A stretch of 57,094 nt of DNA from Candidatus Zambryskibacteria bacterium RIFCSPLOWO2_02_FULL_51_21 (GCA_001824255.1 MHWQ01000002.1:269446-326539), one strand, 5' to 3'. Counted from the stretch's first letter, positions 9,673 through 24,497 are shown. The notes: generated by a model from the sequence alone, not told the origin. Made by a program: numbers and translations.

Positions 9673-10240
9673 GATTGTTTTCGATATTGAGACTGCCAAT
9701 ATCTTCAGCGATGTCGGCTCGGCCGACCCGGCCGCGCTCGACTTGGCGGTCATCGGCATTTATGATTCCGAAACAGATGCATATTCCACGTTTCTTCAAA
9801 ACGAATTGAAAAACCTCTGGCCCATACTCGAGCGCGCCGACATGCTCATCGGCTTCTACTCCGAGAACTTCGACCTGCCGCTCCTTAACAAATATTACCC
9901 GGGTGACCTCTCGAAGATAGGCCATCTCGATATTTTGAAGGAAATAAGGAAGCAGTACGGCCGCGGCATGAAGCTCGACCAGCTGGCCGAAGGCACGCTC
10001 GGCAGAAAGAAGAGCGGCCACGGCCTTGAGGCCACCAAGTGGTGGAAGGATGGCAAGACGGAAGAGGTCCGTAAATATTGTCTTGATGACGTCAGGATTA
10101 CAAAAGCAATTTATGATTACGCCGTCGCCAATCAGAAGCTCCTCTTCAAAGAAGGCAAGGAATTGAAGGAAATCAAGCTTGATACGTCTGACTGGGAGAA
10201 ACCGGGCGACAACAAAATGACTTTCTCAATGGGATTTTAA
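9665..10240 (+). CDS. RNase H-like 3'-5' exonuclease (DEDD family)
   Basis: MRKIVFDIETAN...LIGFYSENFDLPLL...YCLDDVRITKAIYDYA; overlaps the upstream CDS by 8 bp. Confidence 0.75.
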   Translation: MRKIVFDIETANIFSDVGSADPAALDLAVIGIYDSETDAYSTFLQNELKNLWPILERADMLIGFYSENFDLPLLNKYYPGDLSKIGHLDILKEIRKQYGRGMKLDQLAEGTLGRKKSGHGLEATKWWKDGKTEEVRKYCLDDVRITKAIYDYAVANQKLLFKEGKELKEIKLDTSDWEKPGDNKMTFSMGF

Positions 10241-10242
10241 AA

Positions 10243-10644
10243 ATGAGTAAATACCGCAAATTAATCTATGCGGCCATTCTCACTTTTGCTCTCGCTTTTG
10301 TATTATCGAACATCGCCCGCGCCTTATACTTCAACCCGCGGCCGTTTGTGGTTGGGGGCTTCGAGCCGCTTATCCCGCACGCGCCGGACAACGGCTTCCC
10401 TTCCGACCATGCCCTCTTATTCTCCGCTATCGCTTCGGTTGCCATGTTTCTTGATAAAAGACTCTCAATACTGTTGTGGATATTGGCCGCGGCTGTCGGG
10501 TTTTACCGCGTCTATGCCGGAATTCATCACGTCATAGACATACTGGCAAGCTTCGGAATTTCCATTCTGTCGGCATACGTCGCCTATGCTATAATTCACA
10601 AACTATGGAACAAGAACCGCTCAACAGATTCACCATCCCTTTAG
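10243..10644 (+). CDS. PAP2-superfamily phosphatase (undecaprenyl-diphosphatase-like)
   Basis: NPRPF...PSDHALLFSAIA...FYRVYAGIHHVIDILA motif arrangement. Confidence 0.85.
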   Translation: MSKYRKLIYAAILTFALAFVLSNIARALYFNPRPFVVGGFEPLIPHAPDNGFPSDHALLFSAIASVAMFLDKRLSILLWILAAAVGFYRVYAGIHHVIDILASFGISILSAYVAYAIIHKLWNKNRSTDSPSL

Positions 10645-11297
10645 CTATTGTGGCCGCGGGAGCGCTCGTGGCGGGCGCAATATATTTTGGCAGCGGTGCG
10701 AAACCGACAACCGACAACTCACAACCAACGGCTAATGCGAATATAGAAGTGCCGCAAGTGACAAACGAAGACCACTATCTCGGAAGCAAGACGGCTAAAT
10801 TAATCATCGTCGAATACTCGGATACTGAGTGTCCCTTCTGCAAAGTTTTCCACAATACCCTGAAGGAGGTTATGAACTCATACGGCACGGACGTGGCCTG
10901 GGTCTATCGGCAGTTCCCTATCACCCAGCTTCACTCCAAAGCCGTGAAGGAAGCCGAAGCGACCGAGTGCGCCGCCGAGCTCGGCGGGAACACGGCCTTT
11001 TGGAGTTATCTCGATGAAATATTCAAAACAACGCCCTCAAACAACGGCCTCGACCCGGCTGAACTGCCGAAAATAGCCGGGGGGATCGGACTTGATGTGC
11101 CTTCCTTCAACACCTGCCTCGCGAGCGGCCGTTATACGGAGAAAGTCCAGGCCCAGATAGAGGAAGCGGTCAAAGCCGGCGCCCGCGGCACACCCTATTC
11201 TCTTATCCTCGACCGGGACGGCAACGTAAAAGGCGTTATTAACGGCGCTGAACCAATCGAAAGCGTCAAAGCAAAGCTCGATGCTCTCCTCAAGTAA
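10605..11297 (+). CDS. DsbA-like thioredoxin-fold oxidoreductase, membrane anchored
   Basis: IVEYSDTECPFCKVFHNTL... CPFC active site; GTPYSLILDRDG. Confidence 0.9.
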   Translation: MEQEPLNRFTIPLAIVAAGALVAGAIYFGSGAKPTTDNSQPTANANIEVPQVTNEDHYLGSKTAKLIIVEYSDTECPFCKVFHNTLKEVMNSYGTDVAWVYRQFPITQLHSKAVKEAEATECAAELGGNTAFWSYLDEIFKTTPSNNGLDPAELPKIAGGIGLDVPSFNTCLASGRYTEKVQAQIEEAVKAGARGTPYSLILDRDGNVKGVINGAEPIESVKAKLDALLK

Positions 11298-12705
11298 GGA
11301 CTTCGTCCTTTCCAAAACCAACTACATTATCTGGCGGGATTGCAAGAAGAATGCCTGGCTCAAAATCCATAAGCCGGAAATATATTTCCAGAACGAACTC
11401 TCGGACTTTGAGAAACAGATTATCGAGACCGGCAATGAAGTGGACCTCTTGGCCAGGCAAATCATGCCAACGGGCGAATTCCAGAAGAAGTTTGAGGCCG
11501 ACGGATACATGGCTATTACAGACATCTTGGTTGGAAATAATCTTTATGAAGTTAAGGCCACCAACGAAATAGACAAGAAGACTCATCTGCACGACCTCAC
11601 GTTCCAGTACATTGTGCTGAAACGTGCAGGTTTTGAGGTAAAAAGCGCAAACCTCATACACTTAAACCCTGATTACGTCCGCGAGGGAGAACTCGAGCTC
11701 GACAAACTCTTTAAAATCGAAGACATGACGGAGAAAGTGGAAGATTTGGCCGAAGAAGTGGGGGCCGAAATGCAACTCGCCCGTGAGTACCTTGCGCAGG
11801 GAGAAGAACCGAAAGGGCCATGCGACTGCGTGTATAAGGGCCGTTCGGCTCATTGCACAACATTCCATTACTCAAATCCGGACATACCGGAATACGGCAT
11901 CCACGATCTCGCCCGCATAGGCAATAGCAAAGCCAAGCTTATTGAACTCATAGACGGGAACAAATTCAAGCTCGAGGACATACCCGAAGACCTGAAGCTC
12001 TCCGACATACAGAAGAATCAGATATGGACGTACCTAAATGACCGCACGATAATTTCCAGGGAAAATATCTCGGAAGAATTGGACAAGCTCGAATTCCCTC
12101 TCTATTTTCTGGATTACGAAACATTCCCCGCAGCCATTCCCCGCTTCGACGGCTTCTCGCCTTATAACCAAATCCCCTTCCAGTATTCGCTCCACGTTTT
12201 GAATAACCCCGGAGCGGAACCGGAGCATAAAGATTTCCTCTATACGGAAAACGGCGACCCGAGCGGGGCCTTCGTCGAATCGCTCCGGAATCATATCGGC
12301 CCCAAGGGCTCCGTCATCGTCTGGCACAAGGACTTCGAATGCGGGCGCAATGACGAGCTCGCAGAGAGATTGCCGGAATCAAAAGCATTCTTTGATGACA
12401 TCAAGTCAAGAATCTTCGATCTCGAAGTAATTTTCAAAAAACAGCATCACGTCCACAAAGATTACAAAGGTGGCTCCTCCATCAAGAAAGTGCTACCCGT
12501 GCTCGTCCCTTCTCTCAAATACGACGACCTGGCCATCAAGGAAGGCGGCACCGCGGCGGAGACATGGAACAAGCTTACGGCTGACAGCTCAGAGCTTACA
12601 GCGGATGAGAAAGATTTAATAATCGGAAATCTCAAGGTCTACTGTAAACTCGACACCTACGCCATGTACGCCATTTGGCGGGAACTGGATAAGCTGATTT
12701 CCTAA
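11281..12705 (+). CDS. DUF2779 domain-containing protein (RecB-like/RNase H-like nuclease)
   Basis: SKTNYIIWRDCKKNAWLKIHKPE...; LYFLDYETFPAAIPRFDGFSPYNQIPFQYSLHVL... Confidence 0.85.
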   Translation: MLSSSKDFVLSKTNYIIWRDCKKNAWLKIHKPEIYFQNELSDFEKQIIETGNEVDLLARQIMPTGEFQKKFEADGYMAITDILVGNNLYEVKATNEIDKKTHLHDLTFQYIVLKRAGFEVKSANLIHLNPDYVREGELELDKLFKIEDMTEKVEDLAEEVGAEMQLAREYLAQGEEPKGPCDCVYKGRSAHCTTFHYSNPDIPEYGIHDLARIGNSKAKLIELIDGNKFKLEDIPEDLKLSDIQKNQIWTYLNDRTIISRENISEELDKLEFPLYFLDYETFPAAIPRFDGFSPYNQIPFQYSLHVLNNPGAEPEHKDFLYTENGDPSGAFVESLRNHIGPKGSVIVWHKDFECGRNDELAERLPESKAFFDDIKSRIFDLEVIFKKQHHVHKDYKGGSSIKKVLPVLVPSLKYDDLAIKEGGTAAETWNKLTADSSELTADEKDLIIGNLKVYCKLDTYAMYAIWRELDKLIS

Positions 12706-12753
12706 TGTTTGACACCAAGCTTTTTAGAGTGTAGGGTGCTTGAGGACTTTCCT

Positions 12754-12768
12754 GGAGGTTTGCATGAG
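12754..12768 (+). promoter_or_regulatory. Shared translation-initiation context GGAGGTTTGCATGAG
   Basis: Recurs at 56626-56641 (minus) and as close variants before 49526 and at the start of the minus-strand gene at 56148. Confidence 0.6.
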
Positions 12769-13027
12769 TTTTCAAAATGTCGGCAGAGCGCTCGACGGGT
12801 ATCTCTATCGCGTATCGTGGTACCAGTTCTTCGGCAGCTCCATCGCTGCCGTGTTCTGCGGCTGGCTCACCTACTCGACCTTCTACGCTGCCGCAGGCTC
12901 AAAATTGTTGAAAGAGGCGCCGATGGGTTTAGTGCTTTTCGTAACCCTCGGAATACTCCTATGGGGCTTCCTGTGCGTGATCGCTGTAATTTCGACAGTG
13001 GCATCACTCTTCCCCAGAAAGGAGTGA
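12764..13027 (+). CDS. Small membrane protein, single-gene unit
   Basis: MSFQNVGRALDGYLYRVSWYQFFG...; SD GGAGG 6 nt upstream; terminator downstream. Confidence 0.65.
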   Translation: MSFQNVGRALDGYLYRVSWYQFFGSSIAAVFCGWLTYSTFYAAAGSKLLKEAPMGLVLFVTLGILLWGFLCVIAVISTVASLFPRKE

Positions 13028-13065
13028 GTCCAGTCAAACCTCCGCTCCCCGGTCTCTTATGGACC

Positions 13066-13098
13066 CAAACGCCGACCCTCCCGGGCCGGCGTTTTTAC
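13066..13098 (+). terminator. Intrinsic terminator
   Basis: AACGCCGACCCTcccgGGCCGGCGTTTTT; almost identical to 13319-13352. Confidence 0.75.
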
Positions 13099-13102
13099 AG
13101 AC

Positions 13103-13131
13103 TTGACACGAAATTATTTCGAATGTATGAT
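13103..13131 (+). promoter_or_regulatory. Sigma-70-type promoter
   Basis: TTGACA-N17-TATGAT. Confidence 0.75.
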
Positions 13132-13147
13132 TTAGAAAGAGGTGCAC

Positions 13148-13315
13148 ATGGGCAAAAAGGCAGAAGGGAAACAGGCCGAGGGACCCGACGCCGAGGTCAA
13201 GGATGTTGACGTCGAGGCGCTCATCGAGAGCGCCCCCAACGAGCTGGTGCGAGAAGCCTTCCGAGAGGTTTATACCTATTGTAAGGCTTCTCGGCGGGAA
13301 CAAAACCAACTGTGA
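13148..13315 (+). CDS. 55-aa acidic hypothetical protein (below the ORF-track cutoff)
   Basis: MGKKAEGKQAEGPDAEVKDVDVEALIESAPNELVREAFREVYTYCKASRREQNQL*; promoter, SD (agaaagaggtg) and terminator all present. Confidence 0.6.
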   Translation: MGKKAEGKQAEGPDAEVKDVDVEALIESAPNELVREAFREVYTYCKASRREQNQL

Positions 13316-13318
13316 ACC

Positions 13319-13352
13319 GAACGCCGACCCTCCCGGGTCGGCGTCTTCTTTT
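13319..13352 (+). terminator. Intrinsic terminator, near copy of 13066-13098
   Basis: AACGCCGACCCTcccGGGTCGGCGTCTTCTTTTT. Confidence 0.75.
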
Positions 13353-13425
13353 TGGTTTGACTTAATGGGCGCAAAAGAGCATTCTTGGGGAAGACAGTCG
13401 AGCTTTCAAACAAGGAGTGCCAATC

Positions 13426-13725
13426 GTGACTAAGAATAACGCCGAACGGACGCAGACGCTCCTCGAGTACTCTATCGAAGCAGCGTTTTTCTTCGGCCTT
13501 TCCGGCTTCGCGTGCTCGTTGTACTGGAGAGGCGAGCTGTTCAGTCCGTCCTTCTCGCCGGCCGCGAGTGTCATCATCATCATCCTCGCGCTCGTCTTCA
13601 TCGTCATCGGCGTGGCGGAGACGGTGAATATCATCAAGAAGTTCAACCCTCCCCGGCCGGAGCAAGAAGAGGTCCACGACCCCGTTTACGAGACGGAGGA
13701 CCCGCTCGATGTGCCGTATTCGTAA
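13426..13725 (+). CDS. Small two-TM membrane protein, single-gene unit
   Basis: GTG start with AAGGAG SD; ILALVFIVIGVAETVNII; terminator downstream. Confidence 0.6.
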   Translation: MTKNNAERTQTLLEYSIEAAFFFGLSGFACSLYWRGELFSPSFSPAASVIIIILALVFIVIGVAETVNIIKKFNPPRPEQEEVHDPVYETEDPLDVPYS

Positions 13726-13732
13726 CTATACA

Positions 13733-13769
13733 AAGCCACAGCGCTCACGCGCTGTGGCTTCTTATTTTT
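13733..13769 (+). terminator. Intrinsic terminator
   Basis: AAGCCACAGCG ctcacg CGCTGTGGCTT then TTATTTTT. Confidence 0.75.
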
Positions 13770-13781
13770 ACATTTGTAATT

Positions 13782-14975
<1,194 letters not shown>

Positions 14976-15228
14976 TCAAAAATCTTTTTATATTCTACCT
15001 CATCTTGCGCCTCTGCTCATCTCTCTTCCTGGCCAACGAGGCAACCCTGGCAAGCATCTTGTTGTCGCCTTCCTTCATATCTAGACGTAAACGTGACATT
15101 TCTTCGTCAAACTCATCAATGCGCATGAGTATCGAGAGCTCTTCCTTATGCCTCATGAGGTCCTTGTCGCCGGGATTCTCCTTGAGAAGCGCCATGACCT
15201 CGTGATACTCATCGGAGCGGGAGGGGTG

Positions 15229-15270
15229 ATTCTTAATCCCCTCCTGCACCTCCCCCTTGTCAGGGGGAGG
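15229..15270. repeat. Dispersed palindromic (REP-like) element inside dnaG
   Basis: CCCCTCCtgcaCCTCCCCCTTGTCAGGGGGAGG; related copies at 28989, 31579, 31991 and 32385. Confidence 0.75.
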
Positions 15271-16517
15271 TGCCGCAGAAACCTTCACCTTCTTCAAATC
15301 GTCCCACACCACGTCTTCCTTGATGCCCGTTCTCTTGGCTATGAGCGAAACGAAGTGCGAACGCTCTATCGAACTCTCGAGAAGTGCCACCAGAGGAAGA
15401 ATCCTGTTTTTTACCGCGAGCCCGGCTTTCCTCGCGTCTTTCTCCCCTTCCAAGACAAGGCTGAGGAAGTGCTCGACGGCAGGCAGGGACTTCCGCAGAA
15501 TCTCCTTCCACTTGGCCGGGTCCTCCTTGGCCACTTCCGCGGGGTCCGAGCCCTCCGGCAATCTCGCGACCTTCACTTCAAGCCCGAGCGCCATGGCGAG
15601 AGCCGCAGATTTTTCTGATGCGGCATAGCCAGCCGCATCAGCGTCGAAAGCTAGAATTATCCGCTTCGATAGCTTCTTCAGCCGTTCAAGATGCGCCTGG
15701 GTGAAGGCCGTCCCCGAGGAAGCCACAGTATTGTCGACTCCAGCCTGATGCGAGAGAACAAGGTCAATCTGCCCCTCGACCAGGACCGCATAATCCTTGC
15801 GGCGGATTTTGTCCTTGGCGCGGTCGAGACCATAGAGCACTTCGTGCTTCTTGAATACAACTGTGTCCGGGCTGTTGAGATACTTCGGCTCCGTTTCCTT
15901 CGCCAATGCGCGACCGGAGAAAGCGATAACGGTTCCGGAAGAGTCTTTCAGGGGAAAGGTGATTCTATCTCTGAAGACATCGTACGGAGACTTGCCTGAA
16001 CCCGGTTCAACTCTCTTTACCAGACCTGCTTTGAGAAGTATTTCCTCCTTGTAGCCGAGCGAAAGCAGATGCGTATAGAGCGAGCGCCACTCGGCCGGAG
16101 CAAAACCCAGATTCCAGTTCTTCACCGACTCTTCGCCTATGCCTCGGGTCTTCAAATATTTCTGCGCAGAAATATTTGAAGAAAGTTCTTTCTCGAAGAA
16201 GCTTGATGCTTCTTCGAGCACTTCAAGAATCCTCTCCTTCTCCGACTGTTCGGCCTTGTTCTGCGGGGAAAACTTCTTGAGCTCGACACCGGCGCGGTCC
16301 GCGAGAATCTTCAGCGCTTCCTTGAACTCCACTCCCTCCGTCTGTTCGACGAAAGTGAAGATGTCCCCCTTCGCCCCGCAGCCGAAGCAGTAGTAACTCT
16401 GCCGCGAAGGCGAAACAAAGAACGAGGGTGTTTTCTCGTTGTGGAAGGGACACTTGGCTTTGAAACTCTGACCTGCTTTCTCTAGCTTGGTGTAACTTCC
16501 TATGACTTCGGCTATAT

Positions 16518-20174
<3,657 letters not shown>

Positions 20175-20175
20175 A

Positions 20176-23100
20176 TTATGATTGCGGCTTGTTACCGTCA
20201 TTGTTTTTAAGCTCGATGTCAAGTGAGAGGCCACGCAGGTTGTTCAAAAGCACGTTGAACGAGGCCGGCAGATTCGGCTCCGGAATTTTCTCGCCCTTGA
20301 CGATGGCGTCGAAGGCGGCGGAGCGTCCGAGAATGTCGTCGGACTTAATGGTGAGCATTTCCCTCAGGGTATAGCCCACGCCGTGGCCCAAGAGCGCCCA
20401 GACTTCCATTTCTCCGAAGCGCTGACCTCCATTCTGCGCCTTGCCTCCGAGCGGCTGCTGGGTGATGAGCGAGTACGGACCGATGGAGCGCATGTGAATC
20501 TTGTCCTCGACCATATGGTGAAGCTTCATCACGTACATATAGCCGATGGCGATGTCCTGGTCGAAGGCCTGGCCGGTGCGGCCGTCGAAGAGCTTGACCT
20601 TGCCGGTCTCCGGATAACCCGATTTCACGAGCTCTTCCTGGATTTCTTCTTCGGTCGCGCCGGTGAAGGGCGGGACGATGGCCTGATAATTCAAAGTATT
20701 GGCGGCAAGCCCCAGGTGCATCTCGAGAATCTGACCCAGGTTCATGCGGGAGGGCACCCCGAGCGGCGTGAGAATCACATCAATCGGCGTGCCGTCGGCC
20801 ATGTAAGGCATATCCTCGACCGGCAGAATCTTCGAAATAACTCCCTTGTTGCCGTGGCGGCCGGCGAGCTTGTCGCCGACCGAGACGTTCCTGAGTTGAG
20901 CGACTTGGATATGTATTTGCTTCAAAATGCCCGAGTCGAGCTTGTCGCCCCTCTCTCTCGAGAAGACTTGGACGGCGATAACGCGTCCCCGCGTGCCGGC
21001 ATCGACGCGCTTGGAGGTATCCTTGACATCTCTCGCCTTCTCGCCGAAAAGCGACCTAAGCAGGCGCTCCTCAGGCGTAAGCTGGGATTCGCCCTTGGGC
21101 GTAATCTTGCCGACCAAAATGTCGCCGGGGCGAACTTCCGCGCCGACGCGTATGATGCCGTCCTCGGCCAAATTCTTAAGCTTCGATTCTCCGACGTTCG
21201 GTATGTCGCAGGTCGTCATTTCCGGACCGAGCTTGGTATCGCGAACATTGATGGTGAACTCCCTGATATCAATCGAAGTGAATTTGCTCTTCTCCACCAG
21301 GCGCTCGGAGATGATGATGGCGTCTTCGTAGTTCGCGCCCGACCAGCTCATGAAGGCAACCAAGACGTTCTGCCCCACGGCCATCTGGCCGTTGTCCGAA
21401 GATGAGGTATCGGCGAGCACCGTCCCCTTCTTGACCTTCTGCCCCAGTTCGACCGAAGGACGCTGATGATGCGCGGTGAAGCCGTTGGTCATCGAGAAAG
21501 TAATCAGCGGAAACTTGTGGTCCTTGTTCTTGTCATCCTTGACGGCAATGGACTTTGCATCGACGGCGGTAACCGTGCCGGCTACGGGAGAGAAGATGAT
21601 GCGTCCGGTATCGCGGATGGCGACTTCCTCAACCCCAGTGGCGACGAGCGGCGCTTCGGGTACGATGCAGGGTGTCGCTTGCTTCTGCATGTTCGAACCC
21701 ATGAGAGCGCGGTTGGCGTCGTCGTGGTTTAGGAACGGAATCATCGAAGTGGCGATGGAGAAGGCTTGGTTGGTGGCCACGTCCATGTAGTGCACCTGGT
21801 TTCGGTGCACGGTCGTCGGAGTGCCCTTGTGGCGCACTTCCACCTGGTCGACAGTGATAGTGTCATCCTCGACCGGAGTCGCGGCGTGAGCGATATAGAA
21901 ATCCTCTTCTTCGAGAGCGTTCAGGAACTTAATCTCCTTGGTAATCTTGCCGTCCTTCACCACGGCATAAGGAGTTTCAATCATGCCGAATTCGTTGACT
22001 CTGGCGTGCGAGGCCAGGCGCAGGATAAGGCCGATGTTCGGACCTTCCGGCGTCTGGATGGGACAAAGGCGGCCGTAGTGGGAAGGGTGCACGTCGCGCA
22101 CTTCATAGCCGGCGCGGGCGCGATTCAAGCCGCCGGGACCGAGCGCCGAGACGGTGCGCAAATGCTCGAGTTCCTCGAGAGCGTTCGTCTGCTGCATGAA
22201 TTGCGAAAGCTGGTTCGTGGTGAAGAATTCTTTCATCCTGGCCTGCAGGGGCTTGGGAGAAATGAAATTGACGGGCAAGGTGACGTCGGTGTCGATGGTG
22301 GACATCCTGTTCTGAATGTTCCTCTTAATCTGGGCCATGCCGACGCGAATTTTCTGCTGGAAAAGCTCGCCTACGAAACGGACCCGGCGCGAAGCCAGAT
22401 GGTCTATGTCGTCGGCTGTGGCGCCGGGTGTCGTGTTGAGTTCGACGACATGCGAGAGGATGGTAACGATGTCGCTCAAAGACAGAGTGCGGCGGTCAAT
22501 CTCCTTGCCACTCTCCTTGCCGTGGAAACGGTTGTTGAAGCGGAAGCGTCCGACGCGGGAAAGGTCGTAGCGTTCCTTGTCGAAGATTGACTGCACGAAC
22601 TCGCGGGCGTTCTCGGCGGCGGCCAGGTCACCGTCACGCAGACGCCTGTGAATCTCGATAGCCGCCTCGTCGATAGTCGTGGTGTGGTCCTTGGCCAGAG
22701 TCTTGTCTATGTAATGCTTGGCTTCAGGCAAATCCTTGAAGAGGGCGTGAATCTTGTCGTTGGTGGCCGTGCCGAAAGCGCGCAGAAGCGTGGTTATCGG
22801 GAACTTCCTTTTCCTGTCTATCCTCACGTAGATTGCGCCGTCGAGGTCCGTCTCAATCTCAATCCAAGCGCCGCGGCCCGGAATAATTTTTGCGCCGAAG
22901 GTCTTCTTGCCCTTGATTTCCTGCGAGGTAAACGAAACGCCCGTCGAGCGGGCGAGCTGGGGCACCACAACACGTTCGATGCCGGTAATAATGAAGGTGC
23001 CGTGGTCGGTCATGAGCGGCAGGTCGGCCATGAAGATTTCCTGTTCCTTCTCCGTGCCCATGATGTGGTTCTTGAGGCGGACCTTGACCTTGAGAGGCGC

Positions 23101-23349
23101 TTCGTAGCTAAGCTTCCTAAGCTTCGCAGTATATTCGTCCATCTTGGGTTCCGCGAGTTCGAAAGAAACAAAGTCGAGCTGAAACTTCCTCTCTGAAAAA
23201 TCCTTGATGGAAGAAAACTCGTCGAAAACCTCCTTGAGCCCCTTCTCGACAAGCCACTTGAAAGACTCGACCTGGGAGATTACCAGATTCGGAGTCTCGG
23301 TAAGAGGTTCGCGGAAGCGGCCGAAATACTTCTTTTGAGTTTTTTGCAT
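20176..23349 (-). CDS. rpoB: DNA-directed RNA polymerase subunit beta
   Basis: RpoB motifs: SQFMQQTNALEELEHLRTVSALGPGGLNRARAG, GRHGNKGVISKI, GGKAQNGGQRFGEMEVWAL. Confidence 0.98.
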   Translation of the reverse strand: MQKTQKKYFGRFREPLTETPNLVISQVESFKWLVEKGLKEVFDEFSSIKDFSERKFQLDFVSFELAEPKMDEYTAKLRKLSYEAPLKVKVRLKNHIMGTEKEQEIFMADLPLMTDHGTFIITGIERVVVPQLARSTGVSFTSQEIKGKKTFGAKIIPGRGAWIEIETDLDGAIYVRIDRKRKFPITTLLRAFGTATNDKIHALFKDLPEAKHYIDKTLAKDHTTTIDEAAIEIHRRLRDGDLAAAENAREFVQSIFDKERYDLSRVGRFRFNNRFHGKESGKEIDRRTLSLSDIVTILSHVVELNTTPGATADDIDHLASRRVRFVGELFQQKIRVGMAQIKRNIQNRMSTIDTDVTLPVNFISPKPLQARMKEFFTTNQLSQFMQQTNALEELEHLRTVSALGPGGLNRARAGYEVRDVHPSHYGRLCPIQTPEGPNIGLILRLASHARVNEFGMIETPYAVVKDGKITKEIKFLNALEEEDFYIAHAATPVEDDTITVDQVEVRHKGTPTTVHRNQVHYMDVATNQAFSIATSMIPFLNHDDANRALMGSNMQKQATPCIVPEAPLVATGVEEVAIRDTGRIIFSPVAGTVTAVDAKSIAVKDDKNKDHKFPLITFSMTNGFTAHHQRPSVELGQKVKKGTVLADTSSSDNGQMAVGQNVLVAFMSWSGANYEDAIIISERLVEKSKFTSIDIREFTINVRDTKLGPEMTTCDIPNVGESKLKNLAEDGIIRVGAEVRPGDILVGKITPKGESQLTPEERLLRSLFGEKARDVKDTSKRVDAGTRGRVIAVQVFSRERGDKLDSGILKQIHIQVAQLRNVSVGDKLAGRHGNKGVISKILPVEDMPYMADGTPIDVILTPLGVPSRMNLGQILEMHLGLAANTLNYQAIVPPFTGATEEEIQEELVKSGYPETGKVKLFDGRTGQAFDQDIAIGYMYVMKLHHMVEDKIHMRSIGPYSLITQQPLGGKAQNGGQRFGEMEVWALLGHGVGYTLREMLTIKSDDILGRSAAFDAIVKGEKIPEPNLPASFNVLLNNLRGLSLDIELKNNDGNKPQS

Positions 23350-23437
23350 TAAAAAAGATTGAGTTAGAAAATAAAAGGCGCGCGCGATAATTCAGGCACC
23401 TTCGATGGGCGTAACTCAATCGAGTCGAAGTTCCGCT

Positions 23438-23466
23438 ATCCTAACCCACGACGTTTTTCTTGTCAA
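23438..23466 (-). promoter_or_regulatory. rpoB promoter
   Basis: Minus strand TTGACA-N17-TAGGAT. Confidence 0.7.
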
Positions 23467-23481
23467 CTTCTTACAATAGAA

Positions 23482-23512
23482 TTACCCACATTCTACCCAC
23501 AGGTTATCCACA
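23482..23512 (+). promoter_or_regulatory. Three DnaA-box-like 9-mers at exact 11-bp spacing
   Basis: TTACCCACA (23482), CTACCCACA (23493), TTATCCACA (23504). Confidence 0.6.
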
Positions 23513-23513
23513 G

Positions 23514-24152
23514 CTATCTTCCTTTCTTCTTCCATTCCTCTATCTTGGCGCGGTGGCCAGAAAGAAGAATTTTCGGCACTTTGTAGGATTTATTCTTATA
23601 TTTAAAGACTTCCGGGCGGGTATAGGCGTCGGATGAAGCGACACGGCGCTCTTCGAGAGAATCGATATTCCCCAGCACTCCGGGAACTTGGCGGGAAACG
23701 GTATCCATAATGACCATGGCCGGCAACTCCCCTCCCGTAAGCACGTAAGGGCCGACGGAAACTTCTTCCATCTTGAAAACTTTCTTCACTCTCGCGTCGA
23801 TTCCCTCATAGCGTCCGCAGACGATGACTAGATGCTTCAACTTTGCGGCCTTGTGCGCGTATTCGTTCGTAAACTGCTTCTTGTTCGGAGAGAGCCAGAT
23901 AATTTTCGCCTTCTTCGTCCTCTTCAAAGCTTTTTCAATAGCCTTAATAACCGGCAAGGCCTCTATGACCAATCCCGGTCCACCGCCGTACGGCGGCCTA
24001 TCCACTCGCTTCCACTTATTCTCGACAAAATCGCGCGGATTATAGAAAGTTACCTTAATCTTCTTGTCCTCTATGGCGCGCTTGAGAATCGATTCTCCCA
24101 AATAAGAATCAAAGGCCTTGGGGAAAAGAGTTATGACGTGGAAATGCATCAC
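23514..24152 (-). CDS. trmD: tRNA (guanine-N1)-methyltransferase TrmD
   Basis: MHFHVITLFPKAFDSYLGESILKRA...DRPPYGGGPGLV...VCGRYEGIDARV...GPYVLTGGELPAMV. Confidence 0.96.
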   Translation of the reverse strand: MMHFHVITLFPKAFDSYLGESILKRAIEDKKIKVTFYNPRDFVENKWKRVDRPPYGGGPGLVIEALPVIKAIEKALKRTKKAKIIWLSPNKKQFTNEYAHKAAKLKHLVIVCGRYEGIDARVKKVFKMEEVSVGPYVLTGGELPAMVIMDTVSRQVPGVLGNIDSLEERRVASSDAYTRPEVFKYKNKSYKVPKILLSGHRAKIEEWKKKGR

Positions 24153-24170
24153 TAAGTGACCCCTTCGGGG

Positions 24171-24497
24171 TTATTCAAGATTCAAATCTTCTATCGCCTC
24201 GTCGAGGTCGCGGGAGGGAGCGGTGGTGTCGCTTGCCCGGCGGCCGAAGCCGAGCGGTGGCTCGTTGATTTTCAAATTGACCCGAGCGTTCCGCTTCATG
24301 CCGACGACGCGCAGGAGGATGCGGATGGCCTTGGCGGTATTGCCGGCGCGGCCGATGACCTTGCCCATGTCCTCCGGATGCACGTCGAGCGTGAGAAGCA
24401 CACCCATTTCGTCCACGGTTCTCTTAATCTTCACGTCGTCGGGATGGTTGACCAAGGCCTTGATAACATATTCCAGGAATTGTACGTCGTCTATCAT
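24171..24497 (-). CDS. KH-domain RNA-binding protein (KhpA-like)
   Basis: FLEYVIKALVNHPDDVKIKR...LTLDVHPEDMGKVIGRAGNTAKAIRILL. Confidence 0.9.
   Translation of the reverse strand: MIDDVQFLEYVIKALVNHPDDVKIKRTVDEMGVLLTLDVHPEDMGKVIGRAGNTAKAIRILLRVVGMKRNARVNLKINEPPLGFGRRASDTTAPSRDLDEAIEDLNLE

Noticed and set aside
9600-9700. Frameshift truncating hisS at 9672
   Set aside because: The following sequence encodes an overlapping exonuclease in another frame and no anticodon-binding-domain-like sequence was recognised in any frame, so a simple single frameshift is unlikely.
23467-23513. Calling the DnaA-box cluster oriC
   Set aside because: No dnaA/dnaN, no clear AT-rich unwinding element and no skew data; reported only as DnaA-box-like sites.
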